Assembly (NCBI GenBank): GCA_902175065.1
Contig: CABIIJ010000068.1
Span: 1-64,000, forward strand
Length of the DNA stretch: 64,000 nt
DNA from: an uncultured Comamonas sp.
Lineage (GTDB): Bacteria > Pseudomonadota > Gammaproteobacteria > Burkholderiales > Burkholderiaceae_C
Direction: 5' to 3'
How positions within the stretch are numbered: position 1 is the stretch's first letter; each line of letters begins with the position of its first letter. The translations under genes and the position numbers were made by a program. The notes below the pieces were generated by a model that made no database searches, had not been told where the DNA came from, and saw only the letters and a program-made list of their open reading frames with translations. Positions 35,364 to 44,071 of this stretch are shown here, in pieces.

Positions 35364-37094
35364 TCAGGCCACTTGCGCGGCAGCGGCGGGCATGACGCGG
35401 CGGGTGGTGTTGTGTCCGGCCAGCAGGTGCTGTTCGGGGCTGATGCTTTCGAGCAGGCTGGTCACCTCGGCGGCCACGGCATCGCGCATGGCCCAATCGC
35501 GCCGCCATTCCACGGTTTCAGCCAGGCAGGCCCGCAGCGCCTGGGCCGATTGCTCTTGCAGCACGGCAAAATCGCGTTCGATTTGCTTGCGCCGCTGCTG
35601 CACCTGCCGGTAGCCGAGAAACGCCCAGCCCAGTGCCGCCAATCCCATGACGAAGACGATCATGCCGTTGCCAAAGCTCATCAGCAGCAGCACCACGCCC
35701 AGGGCGATCAGCCCCCAGTCCTTCAGCCCCAGCTTGGCCTGTTCCAGCGCCTGCTGCTTGCGCCGTTCGATGTGCTGGCGCAGGCTGTCTTGCAGTTCGG
35801 CTTCGTTGTCGCCTTGCGCCGTCTGGCCTTGCCAGTCTTCGATGGACAGATGAATGGTTTGCGGCACCTGCTGGCGGATTTGCGCCGTCACGTCGCTGTG
35901 CGCATCCACGATCCAGTCGCGGGAATGGGCCACCGCCAGCCGCTGGGTGGCGCGAGTGACGTGCGACAGCTCCGGGTGCATGGCGGCGTTGGTCAGCAGT
36001 TGCGTGAAGTCCACACGCTCTTCCTGGGCCTTGGATTGCAGGTCGAAGCGCTGCTGGGCGGCGCGTTTGTCGCCGGCTTCCTCGATGATGAGCTGGTTGA
36101 GCTGTTCGGTGCGACGCAGCGGCAGCTCCTCATCGTCGAAGTGGGATACAAGGCTGGTCAGCAGGTTGTCCACGGCGACAAGCACGCTGCTGGCCACCTT
36201 GATTTCGCCCTGGAAAATGTCTTGGAAGTGCTCCAGGACGATGGACTGCATGCTGGCCGCGTTCAGCGCCCCATTCAAATCGTTCCACATTGGGCTGAAC
36301 CGGCTCAGGTGCGTATAGCGCTGCGCATGGTTGAAATGCGGCGTTTTGGAGCGCAGCGCATCGCCCCATTGCCCGCGCTGGGTCTGGGCAAAACCGGCCT
36401 GTTGCGACAGTTCCTCAATCCAGCCACTGATGCGCTTGGTGCACAGCAGCGCCGTGTCCGTGTTGAAAACGCCGTTGGCCAGGGCATCGACCATCACCAC
36501 CGTCTGCCGATCCAGGCTGTATGGATTCTGCAAACCGAAATAGCGGTCGAGCCAGATGCGGCTGACCTCAGCCCGCCCGGCGCGACGGCCAATCAGGGAG
36601 AAGAACAGCGAGGTTTTCTCGTCGTCACGGCGTGTGGCCTCGGCCAGGGCACGTTCGGCCAATTGGCGTTTGTCCGTGAGCCAAGCAGCCAATGCCACCA
36701 GCGCCGGGGCCAGCCAGTAGCGCGGCGTGGAGAGCATCAGTTCCTCGGTCGCGTTGCGGATGGTTTCCTGACGCACCAGTTGAATGTCGGCGGCCTGCAG
36801 GATGCCCGTGGCCTGGCGGCGCACGATGGCATATTGGCCGAATTTGTTCTCGATTTCCTGGCGGATTTTGACTTGGCGCGTTTCGGCAAACCCCAGCTCC
36901 TTGGCCTTGAGATCCGCCTGCACGAAGTCGTTGAAGGCCTGCTCCAGCCGCGACAGCTCGGCCCGCGTCTGCGCCAGATTGCTGCCGACCACGTCCACCT
37001 GCCCGGAGACGGTGCCAATATCGCTTTGCAGGCTGCGCAACGAACCCAGAATCAAACTGAGGTCGGCCACTTGAATGATGCGTTCTGTGCTCAT
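35364..37094 (-). CDS. Unknown membrane-anchored coiled-coil protein, AAA cluster
   Basis: 576 residues, not recognised. The N-terminal ~110 residues are heptad-rich coiled coil (SLRSLQSDIGTVSGQVDVV, LSRLEQAFNDF). A weak hydrophobic patch lies near 125-140, a long helical middle follows, then two closely spaced membrane segments around 458-500 (WGLIALGVVLLLMSFGNG and VFVMGLAALGWAFL) with a basic segment after them, and a further helix to the C-terminus. The layout, large cytoplasmic helical body on a hairpin anchor, would suit a membrane scaffold for the AAA ATPase. 20 bases after the previous gene and 29 before the next. Confidence 0.75.
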   Translation of the reverse strand: MSTERIIQVADLSLILGSLRSLQSDIGTVSGQVDVVGSNLAQTRAELSRLEQAFNDFVQADLKAKELGFAETRQVKIRQEIENKFGQYAIVRRQATGILQAADIQLVRQETIRNATEELMLSTPRYWLAPALVALAAWLTDKRQLAERALAEATRRDDEKTSLFFSLIGRRAGRAEVSRIWLDRYFGLQNPYSLDRQTVVMVDALANGVFNTDTALLCTKRISGWIEELSQQAGFAQTQRGQWGDALRSKTPHFNHAQRYTHLSRFSPMWNDLNGALNAASMQSIVLEHFQDIFQGEIKVASSVLVAVDNLLTSLVSHFDDEELPLRRTEQLNQLIIEEAGDKRAAQQRFDLQSKAQEERVDFTQLLTNAAMHPELSHVTRATQRLAVAHSRDWIVDAHSDVTAQIRQQVPQTIHLSIEDWQGQTAQGDNEAELQDSLRQHIERRKQQALEQAKLGLKDWGLIALGVVLLLMSFGNGMIVFVMGLAALGWAFLGYRQVQQRRKQIERDFAVLQEQSAQALRACLAETVEWRRDWAMRDAVAAEVTSLLESISPEQHLLAGHNTTRRVMPAAAAQVA

Positions 37095-37114
37095 GCTTCC
37101 TCACAAGGAATTTT

Positions 37115-37585
37115 TTAAAGATCGATAAAGGCGGTCTGCCCGGACTCGCTGACGGCGATCAGGCGGTTGGAATACACCTCGATGAAGGCATACCCCGGAT
37201 GCAGGGCCACGCTGCGGGCACGCTCCAGCAGGCTGGGCAGGGATTCAAAGGTTTTGTAGTGCTGGATGATGCTGCCCGTGCAATCGAGCGTATGCACCTG
37301 GTAGGGCGCCCCCAGGTAGCAACGCGAGACGATGCCCAGCGGCAAGGCGTCGATCTGCACGTCCGGCAGCTCCTGGCGGATGGCTTCGATCAGCGCCTGC
37401 ACGCTGGCCGAGGAATGCACATGCCCGCCCGCATCCAGCTGGGTCACGGCCTGGATGTACGCCGCAGAACGTTTTTTGCGCAGCCGGGCTTCCAATGGCG
37501 CCCCTGCCAGTTGACGGGCGGGGGCGGTCTGCGTCCGGGTAGGCAAGGCGGAGGCGGGTTGGATACCAAGTAAAGAGCGGGCCAT
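37115..37585 (-). CDS. Unknown 156-residue protein heading the AAA cluster
   Basis: Not recognised. First gene of the five-gene operon. After a disordered Pro/Ala/Arg start (about 1-35) comes a compact alpha/beta region with alternating strands and helices: AYIQAVTQLDAGGHVH, SVQALIEAIRQELP, LGIVSRCYLGAPYQVHTLDC, GYAFIEVYSNRLIAVSESG. No cysteine pair or known catalytic motif. A possible TATGAT -10 lies upstream on the minus strand near 37631-37636; no good -35 is seen. Confidence 0.75.
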   Translation of the reverse strand: MARSLLGIQPASALPTRTQTAPARQLAGAPLEARLRKKRSAAYIQAVTQLDAGGHVHSSASVQALIEAIRQELPDVQIDALPLGIVSRCYLGAPYQVHTLDCTGSIIQHYKTFESLPSLLERARSVALHPGYAFIEVYSNRLIAVSESGQTAFIDL

Positions 37586-37704
37586 GGTTGAATGCTTGGA
37601 CGTCGTGACGGGAAGTTTTCAGCCGCCCATCATAACGACAAGCCAGGGCGCCAAGGCCCTGCGCCGCGCCTGTCCGGCCCGCTGTTCATGGCGCGTCTGA
37701 ATAA

Positions 37705-37796
37705 TAAAAAATAGCTACTACCACTTATCAATAATGGATTTCATATCAAAAACACTCTGAAACTTAATAATAAAAAGCGCTAATAGCTATTATTTA
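37705..37796. repeat. Nested palindromic repeat, copy 6 (degenerate)
   Basis: AATAGCTA (37710-37717) pairs with TAGCTATT (37784-37791); the inner GGATTTCA...TGAAAC is partly kept. Much more AT-rich than neighbouring DNA. It lies between the upstream end of the AAA operon and the stop of the M14 peptidase gene, and its end overlaps that TAA stop. Confidence 0.7.
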
Positions 37797-38843
37797 TTCA
37801 TCGCTTTGCACTGCCAGATGTTTGTCCATCCACGCCAGCAAGTCCTGCCACATGGCGGCGATCTCCGTGCGCACCGGCATCCGCAGGGCGTGGTGCAATT
37901 CGATCGTGACCACGGGCACACCCTGTTGCAGGCCGCCGTAGTTGCCCAATGAGCCGGGGAAGACGCCCAACTGGTCGAGGTGCAGGCCGCCCAGCTTCTG
38001 CGGCGGCGTCTGCGGCCCGTCGAAGTCCAGCACCCCGTACGGCGCGTGGATGCTGACGACCAGGTCCGGGGCGAACTCCGCCATCTGCGCGTGCAGGAAC
38101 TGCGATTCCGGCTCGGACAGGGGCGCCGGGCCGGGCCAGCGGCGCGGGTCGCGGCGGGTGCGTTTTTCCCAGTAGGCCGCCGCTTCGCGCTCCCAGTCCG
38201 GGGTGGGGAAGTTGCGGTTCAAGTCCACCCCGGCGGCATTGGTGCGCGTGGCCGGGCGGGCCAGCAGGCCATCCGGGTTCAGGACGGGGATGAAGCGCCA
38301 GTGCACGGGCCTGCCGGCCTGCTGCGCCAGCGCCACCCAGTGCAAGGTCAGGGCGGCAGCCGTCAGCTCGTCGCCATGAATGGCCCCGACCACCAGCACC
38401 CGCTGGGCGGCGCTGGCCGCCTCTGCCGGGGCCACATCGCGCCAGGCAATGGGCGCACCGCGCACCGACAGGGCGCCGCTGGGCGCCAGCCGGGCCGCTT
38501 CGCACAGGTTGCGCGGCAATGCGGGCCAGCGCTCCAGCCAGGGGGCGCAGACGGTGGCCGGCACTGCCGCATCGGCGGGCGCCGCAATCACCGGATGGGG
38601 CCGGGCCATCGGCAGCTCCGCAGGGGGCGGCGCTTGCGGCGCGGGCACCGGCTTCGGCCCCCGCTCCACCCGCAAGTGGTGCAGGGGGACGGCCGTGCCG
38701 GGCGGGCTGCCCCGCAGCAAGGCCACGCCGCCGGCGGTCAGTCCCAGCCAGACGGCCAGGGCCAGCGCCATGGCGATGCGGGAGGTGGGCGGCGGGGTAT
38801 CTTCAATCGTTTCAATCGGCACGGCGGGAATCGGTAGGCTCAT
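37794..38843 (-). CDS. M14 family zinc carboxypeptidase (MpaA-like murein peptide amidase)
   Basis: 349 residues. One membrane segment near 25-47 (MALALAVWLGLTAGGVALL) follows a short N-terminus, then a proline-rich linker, then an M14 catalytic domain: zinc ligands in GAIHGDEL (H-x2-E), VDLNRNFPTPDW for substrate binding, SIHAPYG with the third zinc His, and the catalytic Glu in TIELHHAL. MpaA removes meso-DAP from the tripeptide in wall recycling; here the enzyme would be membrane-tethered. The ATG at 38843 lies inside the end of the ZIP transporter gene (32-base overlap). Longer in-frame starts run through the microsatellite and are rejected. Confidence 0.85.
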   Translation of the reverse strand: MSLPIPAVPIETIEDTPPPTSRIAMALALAVWLGLTAGGVALLRGSPPGTAVPLHHLRVERGPKPVPAPQAPPPAELPMARPHPVIAAPADAAVPATVCAPWLERWPALPRNLCEAARLAPSGALSVRGAPIAWRDVAPAEAASAAQRVLVVGAIHGDELTAAALTLHWVALAQQAGRPVHWRFIPVLNPDGLLARPATRTNAAGVDLNRNFPTPDWEREAAAYWEKRTRRDPRRWPGPAPLSEPESQFLHAQMAEFAPDLVVSIHAPYGVLDFDGPQTPPQKLGGLHLDQLGVFPGSLGNYGGLQQGVPVVTIELHHALRMPVRTEIAAMWQDLLAWMDKHLAVQSDE

Positions 38844-39807
38844 CGTGATGGGGGGAAAGGGGCTGCGGCCCATGGTCATGGTCATGGTCATGGTCATGGT
38901 CATGGTCATGGTCATGGTCATGGTCATGGTCATGCTGAGCATGGGGCGCGTGGACGCCATGCGCATGGGATTCGTGGGCCAGGTCATGGGCCAGGCTGCT
39001 GACCACCGTCACCAGCCCGATGCCCAGTGCCAGCCACAGCACCTGGGCCAGGGTTTGCCGGGCGCTCAGGTGCTTTTGCAGTTGCGGGATCAGGTCGGAC
39101 AAGGCCACGTAAATGAAGCTGCTGCACGCCACCGTGAGGAAGAACGGCAGCCAGTCGTGCAACTGCCCGACCAGGAAATACCCCGCCAGTCCCCCCAGGG
39201 CGGTGATCGACCCGGCCAGCGAGACCTTGAGCATGGCAACACGGCGGTGGCTGCCCCGGCTCATCACCACCAGGTCGCCCATGTGGTGCGGCACCTCGTG
39301 CGCCAGCACGGAGACGGCGGCAATCAGCCCCAGGCGCAAATCGGCCAGGAAGGCCGAAGCAATCAACACCCCGTCGCCAAAGCAATGCACGCTGTCGCCC
39401 GTCAGCAGCGACCAGCCCGAGCCGGTATGCGCATGGCCATGCGCGTGGTCGTGGTCATGCGCATGGTGGGCGTGGTGCAGGTTCTGCACCTGGGGAGCGT
39501 GGCTGTGCTCGTGCCCGTGGTGCCACAGCTCGGCCTTGGTCAGCAGGAAGAAAAACACGATGCCGATCAGCAAGGTGGTGAAGAGTGACTGCGCATCGGC
39601 CCCGCTTTCAAAGGCCTCGGGCAGCAGGTGCATGAAGGCCGTGGCCAGCAAGGCCCCGGCGGCCAGACTGAGCAGCCCCTGCTGCGCCCGGCCCGCGCTG
39701 GCGCGGCCAAAGCCGACGTGCAGCAGCGCATTGGCCACCCAGACGCTGCCGATACCGGCGGCCAGGGTGGCCAGGATGATTGCTATCAATACCATGATCA
39801 GATTCAC
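38812..39807 (-). CDS. ZIP family metal transporter with His-Asp tail
   Basis: 331 residues, about eight membrane segments. Signature of ZIP proteins: SVHCFGDGVLIASAFL and AHEVPHHMGDLVVM (the metal-conducting HxxxxD and HExPH motifs). Two histidine-rich stretches: a loop after TM3 (HHGHEHSH, HHAHHAHDHDHAHGHAH) and a C-terminal tail with eleven HD pairs encoded by a hexanucleotide microsatellite. Probably moves zinc or another divalent metal. Starts at GTG 39807 or at ATG 39795; neither has a clear ribosome binding site. Overlaps the M14 peptidase gene, a zinc enzyme. Confidence 0.9.
   Translation of the reverse strand: MNLIMVLIAIILATLAAGIGSVWVANALLHVGFGRASAGRAQQGLLSLAAGALLATAFMHLLPEAFESGADAQSLFTTLLIGIVFFFLLTKAELWHHGHEHSHAPQVQNLHHAHHAHDHDHAHGHAHTGSGWSLLTGDSVHCFGDGVLIASAFLADLRLGLIAAVSVLAHEVPHHMGDLVVMSRGSHRRVAMLKVSLAGSITALGGLAGYFLVGQLHDWLPFFLTVACSSFIYVALSDLIPQLQKHLSARQTLAQVLWLALGIGLVTVVSSLAHDLAHESHAHGVHAPHAQHDHDHDHDHDHDHDHDHDHDHGPQPLSPHHDEPTDSRRAD
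38871..38934. repeat. (CATGGT)10 hexanucleotide microsatellite
   Basis: Ten perfect CATGGT units from 38871 to 38930, then CATG. On the minus strand they encode the alternating His-Asp tail of the ZIP transporter. Six-base units keep the frame, so slippage would only lengthen or shorten the tail. Confidence 0.95.
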
Positions 39808-39876
39808 TTATATTCAGATTATTCAACGGCGGCATGTGCCGCATTCGCCGCACATCTCTCCAGCCTACACAAGCTG

Positions 39877-40716
39877 TCAAGCCCCCTGCCGTGCATATTT
39901 CCGCCATTTTCGCCCGGCCAGCACGCACCAGCAGGCGGCGATAAACGGAAAAGTCAGCACCGGCCACTGCGCCCAGTGCATGGCATGGGTCAAGGCCATC
40001 GCCAGCAGCGCCCCGCACAGCGCCGCCCCCCAGCCCAAAGGGGCCAGCGCGATGGCCGCCAGCGCCGGGTTGTAGCCCTGCAAGCCGTGCAGGGCCTGCA
40101 CCCAGGCGCTGCCCTGCAGACTCCACGCCACCAGCAGGCCCAGGCCAGAACCGAGCAAGGCGCTCACCGCCGCCCGGCGGCTGGCCAGGAGCAGCCCCAG
40201 CGCAAAAATCCCGCCGGTCACACTCCCCCCGGCAAACATCACCTGCCCCAGCCCTTGCAGCCAGCCGTCCCACCAGACCGACCCCGGCACAACGGCCACG
40301 GGCGCCAGCGGCGCTGGCGGCACCAGCCACAGGGCACCCCACGTCCACAGCACGAAAGGAAAGGTATAGGCCGGCATGCCCCAGCGCTGCATGGCCCGCA
40401 TCTGCACCGTGGCCAGCGCCCCGGCGGCCAGCCCCATGCTCCAGGCCAGCCCGGTATCGCCGCCGTAAAACACCCAGGCGGCCAGCGCCACCAGGGCGGC
40501 GTTGAAGCCGTACAGCCCCTGGTCGATCTCGGCCTGCGGAAAACGCAAGGCCTGCGCCAGCACCGTGCCCCCGGCAGCGCCCAGCACGGCCGCCAGCGCC
40601 AGGGGCCAGGCGGCCACGGCCAGCCCGAGCAAAAACAACAGCCCGGCTCCGGCATGGGGCTGGAGCATGATCTGCCCCACCCCGCGCAAGCTGGCTGGCA
40701 CGGCGCCACTCAGCAT
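39877..40716 (-). CDS. Urea transporter (UT family)
   Basis: 279-residue integral membrane protein with two similar halves, each with a GLYGFNAAL / LQGYNPALAAIAL segment, the urea-channel signature repeat. TFPFVLWTW and TFPFIAACWCV, also duplicated, line the pore. Facilitates urea uptake. No urease or urea carboxylase gene is in this window. The ATG at 40716 is the first in frame before FLLGLAV-type TM1; a nearby downstream ATG could also serve. Confidence 0.87.
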   Translation of the reverse strand: MLSGAVPASLRGVGQIMLQPHAGAGLLFLLGLAVAAWPLALAAVLGAAGGTVLAQALRFPQAEIDQGLYGFNAALVALAAWVFYGGDTGLAWSMGLAAGALATVQMRAMQRWGMPAYTFPFVLWTWGALWLVPPAPLAPVAVVPGSVWWDGWLQGLGQVMFAGGSVTGGIFALGLLLASRRAAVSALLGSGLGLLVAWSLQGSAWVQALHGLQGYNPALAAIALAPLGWGAALCGALLAMALTHAMHWAQWPVLTFPFIAACWCVLAGRKWRKYARQGA

Positions 40717-40769
40717 TTATGCCGCTGCCCTCCCGCGCCACCCGGCCCGGTGCCCTGCCTGCCGCAGCA

Positions 40770-43580
40770 TCAGTGCGCCTGTTCCCAGTTCGCGCCCACG
40801 CCCACTTCGGCCAGCAGGGGCACTTTCAATGCGGCCACCCCGGCCATCAGGACAGGCACCTCCTGGCGCAGCCAGTCGGCCTTGTCGGCGGGCAGCTCGA
40901 ACACCAGTTCGTCGTGCACCTGCATGATGAGCAGCACGTCCGGCTGGGCGGCGTCCAGCCTGTCCTGCACGGCGACCATGGCCTTCTTGATCAAGTCCGC
41001 CGCCGTGCCCTGCATGGGGGCGTTGATGGCGGCGCGTTCCGCCGCTTTCTTGCGCGGGCCGCTGCCGCCGTTGATGTCCGGCAGGACCAGGCGTCGGCCA
41101 AACACGGTTTCCACATAGCCCTGGGCGTGAGCCAGGGCCACGGTGTCGTCCATGTAGCGCTTCACACCGGGGTAACGCTGAAAGTAGCGGTCGATGTAGG
41201 CGGCGGCGGCGCTGTTGTCTATCCCCAGGTTTTTCGCCAGCCCGTAGCTGCTCATGCCGTAGATCAGGCCGAAGTTGATGACCTTGGCAAAGCGCCGCTG
41301 CTCGCTGCTGACCTGGTCGAGGGCCACGCCGAACACTTCGGCAGCGGTGGCGCGGTGCACGTCCAGGCCGTCGTGAAAGGCCCGCAGCAGGGCCTCGTCG
41401 CCGCTCAGGTGGGCCATGATGCGCAGCTCGATCTGGCTGTAGTCGGCGCTGGCGATCACCCGGCCCGGCGGGGCGATGAAGGCCTGGCGGATGCGCCGCC
41501 CCTCCGGCGTGCGCACGGGGATGTTTTGCAGATTCGGTTCGTTGCTGGACAGCCGCCCCGTCACCGCCACCGCCTGCGCGTAGTGGGTGTGCACGCGCCC
41601 GGTGCGCGGCAGGGTCATGTGGGCCAGTTTGTCGGTATAGGTGTTTTTCAGCTTGGAGAGGCTGCGGTGCTCCAGGAGCTTGGCGGGCAGGGGGTAGTCC
41701 TGGGCCAGCTTTTCCAGCACTTCCTCATCGGTGCTGCGGGCGCCGGAGGGGGTTTTCTTCACCACCGGCAGGCCCAGCTTGTCGAAGAAGATCTCGCCCA
41801 GCTGCTTGGGGCTGGCCAGATTGAACGGCTGCCCGGCCAGCTCATACGCCGTCTGTTCCAGCGCGACGATGCGCGTGCCCAGGTCGTTGCTCTGGCGGGC
41901 CAGTTCCTGCGCGTCGATGGCCACGCCGTTGCGCTCCATGCGCCACAGGCCCTGGCTGGTCTGCATCTCCAGTTCGTAGATGTGCAGCAGCCCCGGCTGC
42001 GCCTGGATTTGCGGCCACAGCACGCGGTGCACGTCCAGGGTCTGGTCGGCATCCTCGCAGGCGTAGGCGCAGGCCTTGTCCAGCGGCACCTGGGCAAAGG
42101 GAATCTGGTTCTTGCCCTTGCCGCACAGGTCTTCGTAGCTCAGGCCCGTGCGGTTGGTGTGGCGCAGGGCCAGGCTTTCCAGGCTGTGCGGGCGGTGCAC
42201 TTCCAGCACGTAGCTTTGCAGCATGGTGTCGTGCCGGTAGCCGCGCACGGTGATGCCCTGGTTGGCCAGCACGTGCTGGTCGTACTTGATGTGCTGGCCC
42301 AGCTTGGGCTTGCCGGCGTCCTCCAGCCAGGGTTTGAGTTGGGCCAGCACGTCGGCCAGCGGCAGTTGCTCCACGGCCTCGATGCCTTCGTGGCCCAGCG
42401 GGATGTAGGCCGCTTCGCCCGGCTGCACACTCAGCGAGATGCCGATCAGTTGCGCCTGCAAGGCGTTGAGGCTGTCGGTTTCGGTATCGATGGCCGTGAG
42501 TTCTGCAGCATCGATCTTCGCCAGCCATTCGTCCAGTTGCGCCTGGGTCTGGATGCAGTGGTAGGCCACCTCGCGCTGCTGGGCAGCAACGGCCACTTCG
42601 GTGCTGGCGGCATCGTCGCTGTCAAAACTGTCGAACAGATCGCCGCTGGCCTGCGTCTGGGCAGCGGTTGCTTCTTTTTCAGGAGCTGCCAGCGCTCTCG
42701 CCAAGCCTTTGAAGCCATATTTATCGTAGAAATGGCGCAGATTCTGCGCATCCAGCTCCTGTTTTTGCAGACCGGCCAAATCCGGCAGGCCCGGCGCATG
42801 GGCGGCCAGATCGCAGTCGGCCTTCATCGTGACCAGCTGGCGGCTCAGGGCCAGCTGGCCGTTGGCAATGGCTTCGCGCAGGTTGTTCCCCGCCACGCCC
42901 TTGATGCTGTCGGCCTGGGCGATCAGGCCGTCCAGGCTGCCGAACTCCTGCAGCCACTTCACCGCCGTTTTCGGGCCGACCTTGGTGACGCCGGGCACGT
43001 TGTCCACCGCATCGCCCACCAGCGCCTGGTAATCGGCCATCAGGCGCGGCGGCACGCCGAACTCCTGTTCCACCCCGGCCACGTCGCGGCGCTTGCCGCT
43101 CATGGTGTCGATGATGGTGATGTGCTCATTGACCAGTTGGCTCAAATCCTTGTCCCCGCTGGAGACGATCACCTGCACCCCTTGCCCCGCCGCCACGTGG
43201 GCCAGGGTGGCAATCACGTCGTCGGCCTCGACACCGGGCACGCACAGCACTTTCCAGCCCAGCAGCCGCACCACTTCGTGAATGGGGTCGATCTGGCTGC
43301 GCAGGTCGTCCGGCATGGGCGAGCGGTTGGCCTTGTATGCGGGATACCAGTCATCGCGGAAGGTGGGGCCGCTGGCATCGAACACGCAGACGGCGTAGGC
43401 GGCCCGGGCCGTTTCCGGCTCCTTGGTCAGCGCCTGCAACATATTCACCATGCCGCGAATGGCCCCCGTGGCCGGGCTGCCGGGGTCGCCCGGCACGGCC
43501 CGCAGATCGGGCAGGGCATGGTAGGCACGGTACAGGTAGCTGGAGCCATCGACCAGCAGCAAAATGGGGGAATTCGTCAT
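40770..43580 (-). CDS. polA: DNA polymerase I
   Basis: Replication repair and Okazaki fragment processing. 936 residues: 5' nuclease (1-~300, LLLVDGSSYLYRAYHA at the start, GVEADDVIA), 3'-5' exonuclease with intact DxE (IDTETDS, about 363-369), and polymerase with motif A SADYSQIELR and motif C MQVHDELVFEL. So proofreading should be active. The ATG at 43580 matches the family start. Divergent from the small secreted-protein gene with 61 bases between starts. Confidence 0.97.
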   Translation of the reverse strand: MTNSPILLLVDGSSYLYRAYHALPDLRAVPGDPGSPATGAIRGMVNMLQALTKEPETARAAYAVCVFDASGPTFRDDWYPAYKANRSPMPDDLRSQIDPIHEVVRLLGWKVLCVPGVEADDVIATLAHVAAGQGVQVIVSSGDKDLSQLVNEHITIIDTMSGKRRDVAGVEQEFGVPPRLMADYQALVGDAVDNVPGVTKVGPKTAVKWLQEFGSLDGLIAQADSIKGVAGNNLREAIANGQLALSRQLVTMKADCDLAAHAPGLPDLAGLQKQELDAQNLRHFYDKYGFKGLARALAAPEKEATAAQTQASGDLFDSFDSDDAASTEVAVAAQQREVAYHCIQTQAQLDEWLAKIDAAELTAIDTETDSLNALQAQLIGISLSVQPGEAAYIPLGHEGIEAVEQLPLADVLAQLKPWLEDAGKPKLGQHIKYDQHVLANQGITVRGYRHDTMLQSYVLEVHRPHSLESLALRHTNRTGLSYEDLCGKGKNQIPFAQVPLDKACAYACEDADQTLDVHRVLWPQIQAQPGLLHIYELEMQTSQGLWRMERNGVAIDAQELARQSNDLGTRIVALEQTAYELAGQPFNLASPKQLGEIFFDKLGLPVVKKTPSGARSTDEEVLEKLAQDYPLPAKLLEHRSLSKLKNTYTDKLAHMTLPRTGRVHTHYAQAVAVTGRLSSNEPNLQNIPVRTPEGRRIRQAFIAPPGRVIASADYSQIELRIMAHLSGDEALLRAFHDGLDVHRATAAEVFGVALDQVSSEQRRFAKVINFGLIYGMSSYGLAKNLGIDNSAAAAYIDRYFQRYPGVKRYMDDTVALAHAQGYVETVFGRRLVLPDINGGSGPRKKAAERAAINAPMQGTAADLIKKAMVAVQDRLDAAQPDVLLIMQVHDELVFELPADKADWLRQEVPVLMAGVAALKVPLLAEVGVGANWEQAH

Positions 43581-43641
43581 AGCCCGCGATTGTGCCCGCG
43601 CTGCAGCACCCCGGCGCTGGCGGGGCATCTACAATGGCGTG

Positions 43642-43977
43642 ATGCGTGCCGCCACTTCCCTCCCCATTCTCGTTGCCGGACTGCTGGTCAGCAGCCTGGC
43701 TTGCGCCCAAGCTCCCGCCACAGACCCGGACAGCCCTGCGGCAACCGGTGCCGCGCCGGCCAACGATCGCCACAACCAGCGCATCGAACGCATCCGCCAT
43801 GAAGACAAAGGCAGCCAGATCGACGAGCTGCGTGTCGGCGGCGAAACCAAAACCATCACCGTGCAGCCCAAGACCGGCAAGCTGCCGGCCTACGAGGTGG
43901 CCCCGGCCAAGCCGGGCAAGGACCCGGCCCAGGACGGCACCAATGGCCGCCGCACCTGGAAAGCCCTCCAGTTCTAA
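43642..43977 (+). CDS. Small secreted protein, DUF2782-like
   Basis: 111 residues with a signal peptide (LPILVAGLLVSSLACAQA, cleavage after about residue 23). The mature part is charged (HNQRIERIRHEDKGSQIDEL) and ends with GGETKTITVQPKTG and a GRRTWKALQF tail. Proteins of the DUF2782 family occupy this place beside polA and thrB in related genomes, which is the main basis for the name. Function unknown. The ATG at 43642 gives a proper signal peptide; the frame is open upstream to 43564. Confidence 0.7.
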   Translation: MRAATSLPILVAGLLVSSLACAQAPATDPDSPAATGAAPANDRHNQRIERIRHEDKGSQIDELRVGGETKTITVQPKTGKLPAYEVAPAKPGKDPAQDGTNGRRTWKALQF

Positions 43978-44071
43978 GCCTGCCGCCGACACCCCCTGCG
44001 CCCCGCCGCCCCCCCGGGTTTGCACGCGGGGCTTTTCCTATCAACGCCGAGATCCCCTGCGCCTATCGACC

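Noticed and set aside
38871-38934. CRISPR-like or iteron reading of the CATGGT array
   Set aside because: Six-base perfect units without spacers; simple microsatellite in coding sequence.
38871-38987. Upstream extension of the M14 peptidase frame through the microsatellite, giving a Met-Thr repeat N-terminus
   Set aside because: Antithetic frame of the ZIP His-Asp tail; family homology and membrane segment begin at 38843.
42655-42745. AGGAGCTGCCAGCGCT in polA resembling one arm of the palindromic repeat
   Set aside because: No matching second arm is present and the translated region looks like normal PolA.
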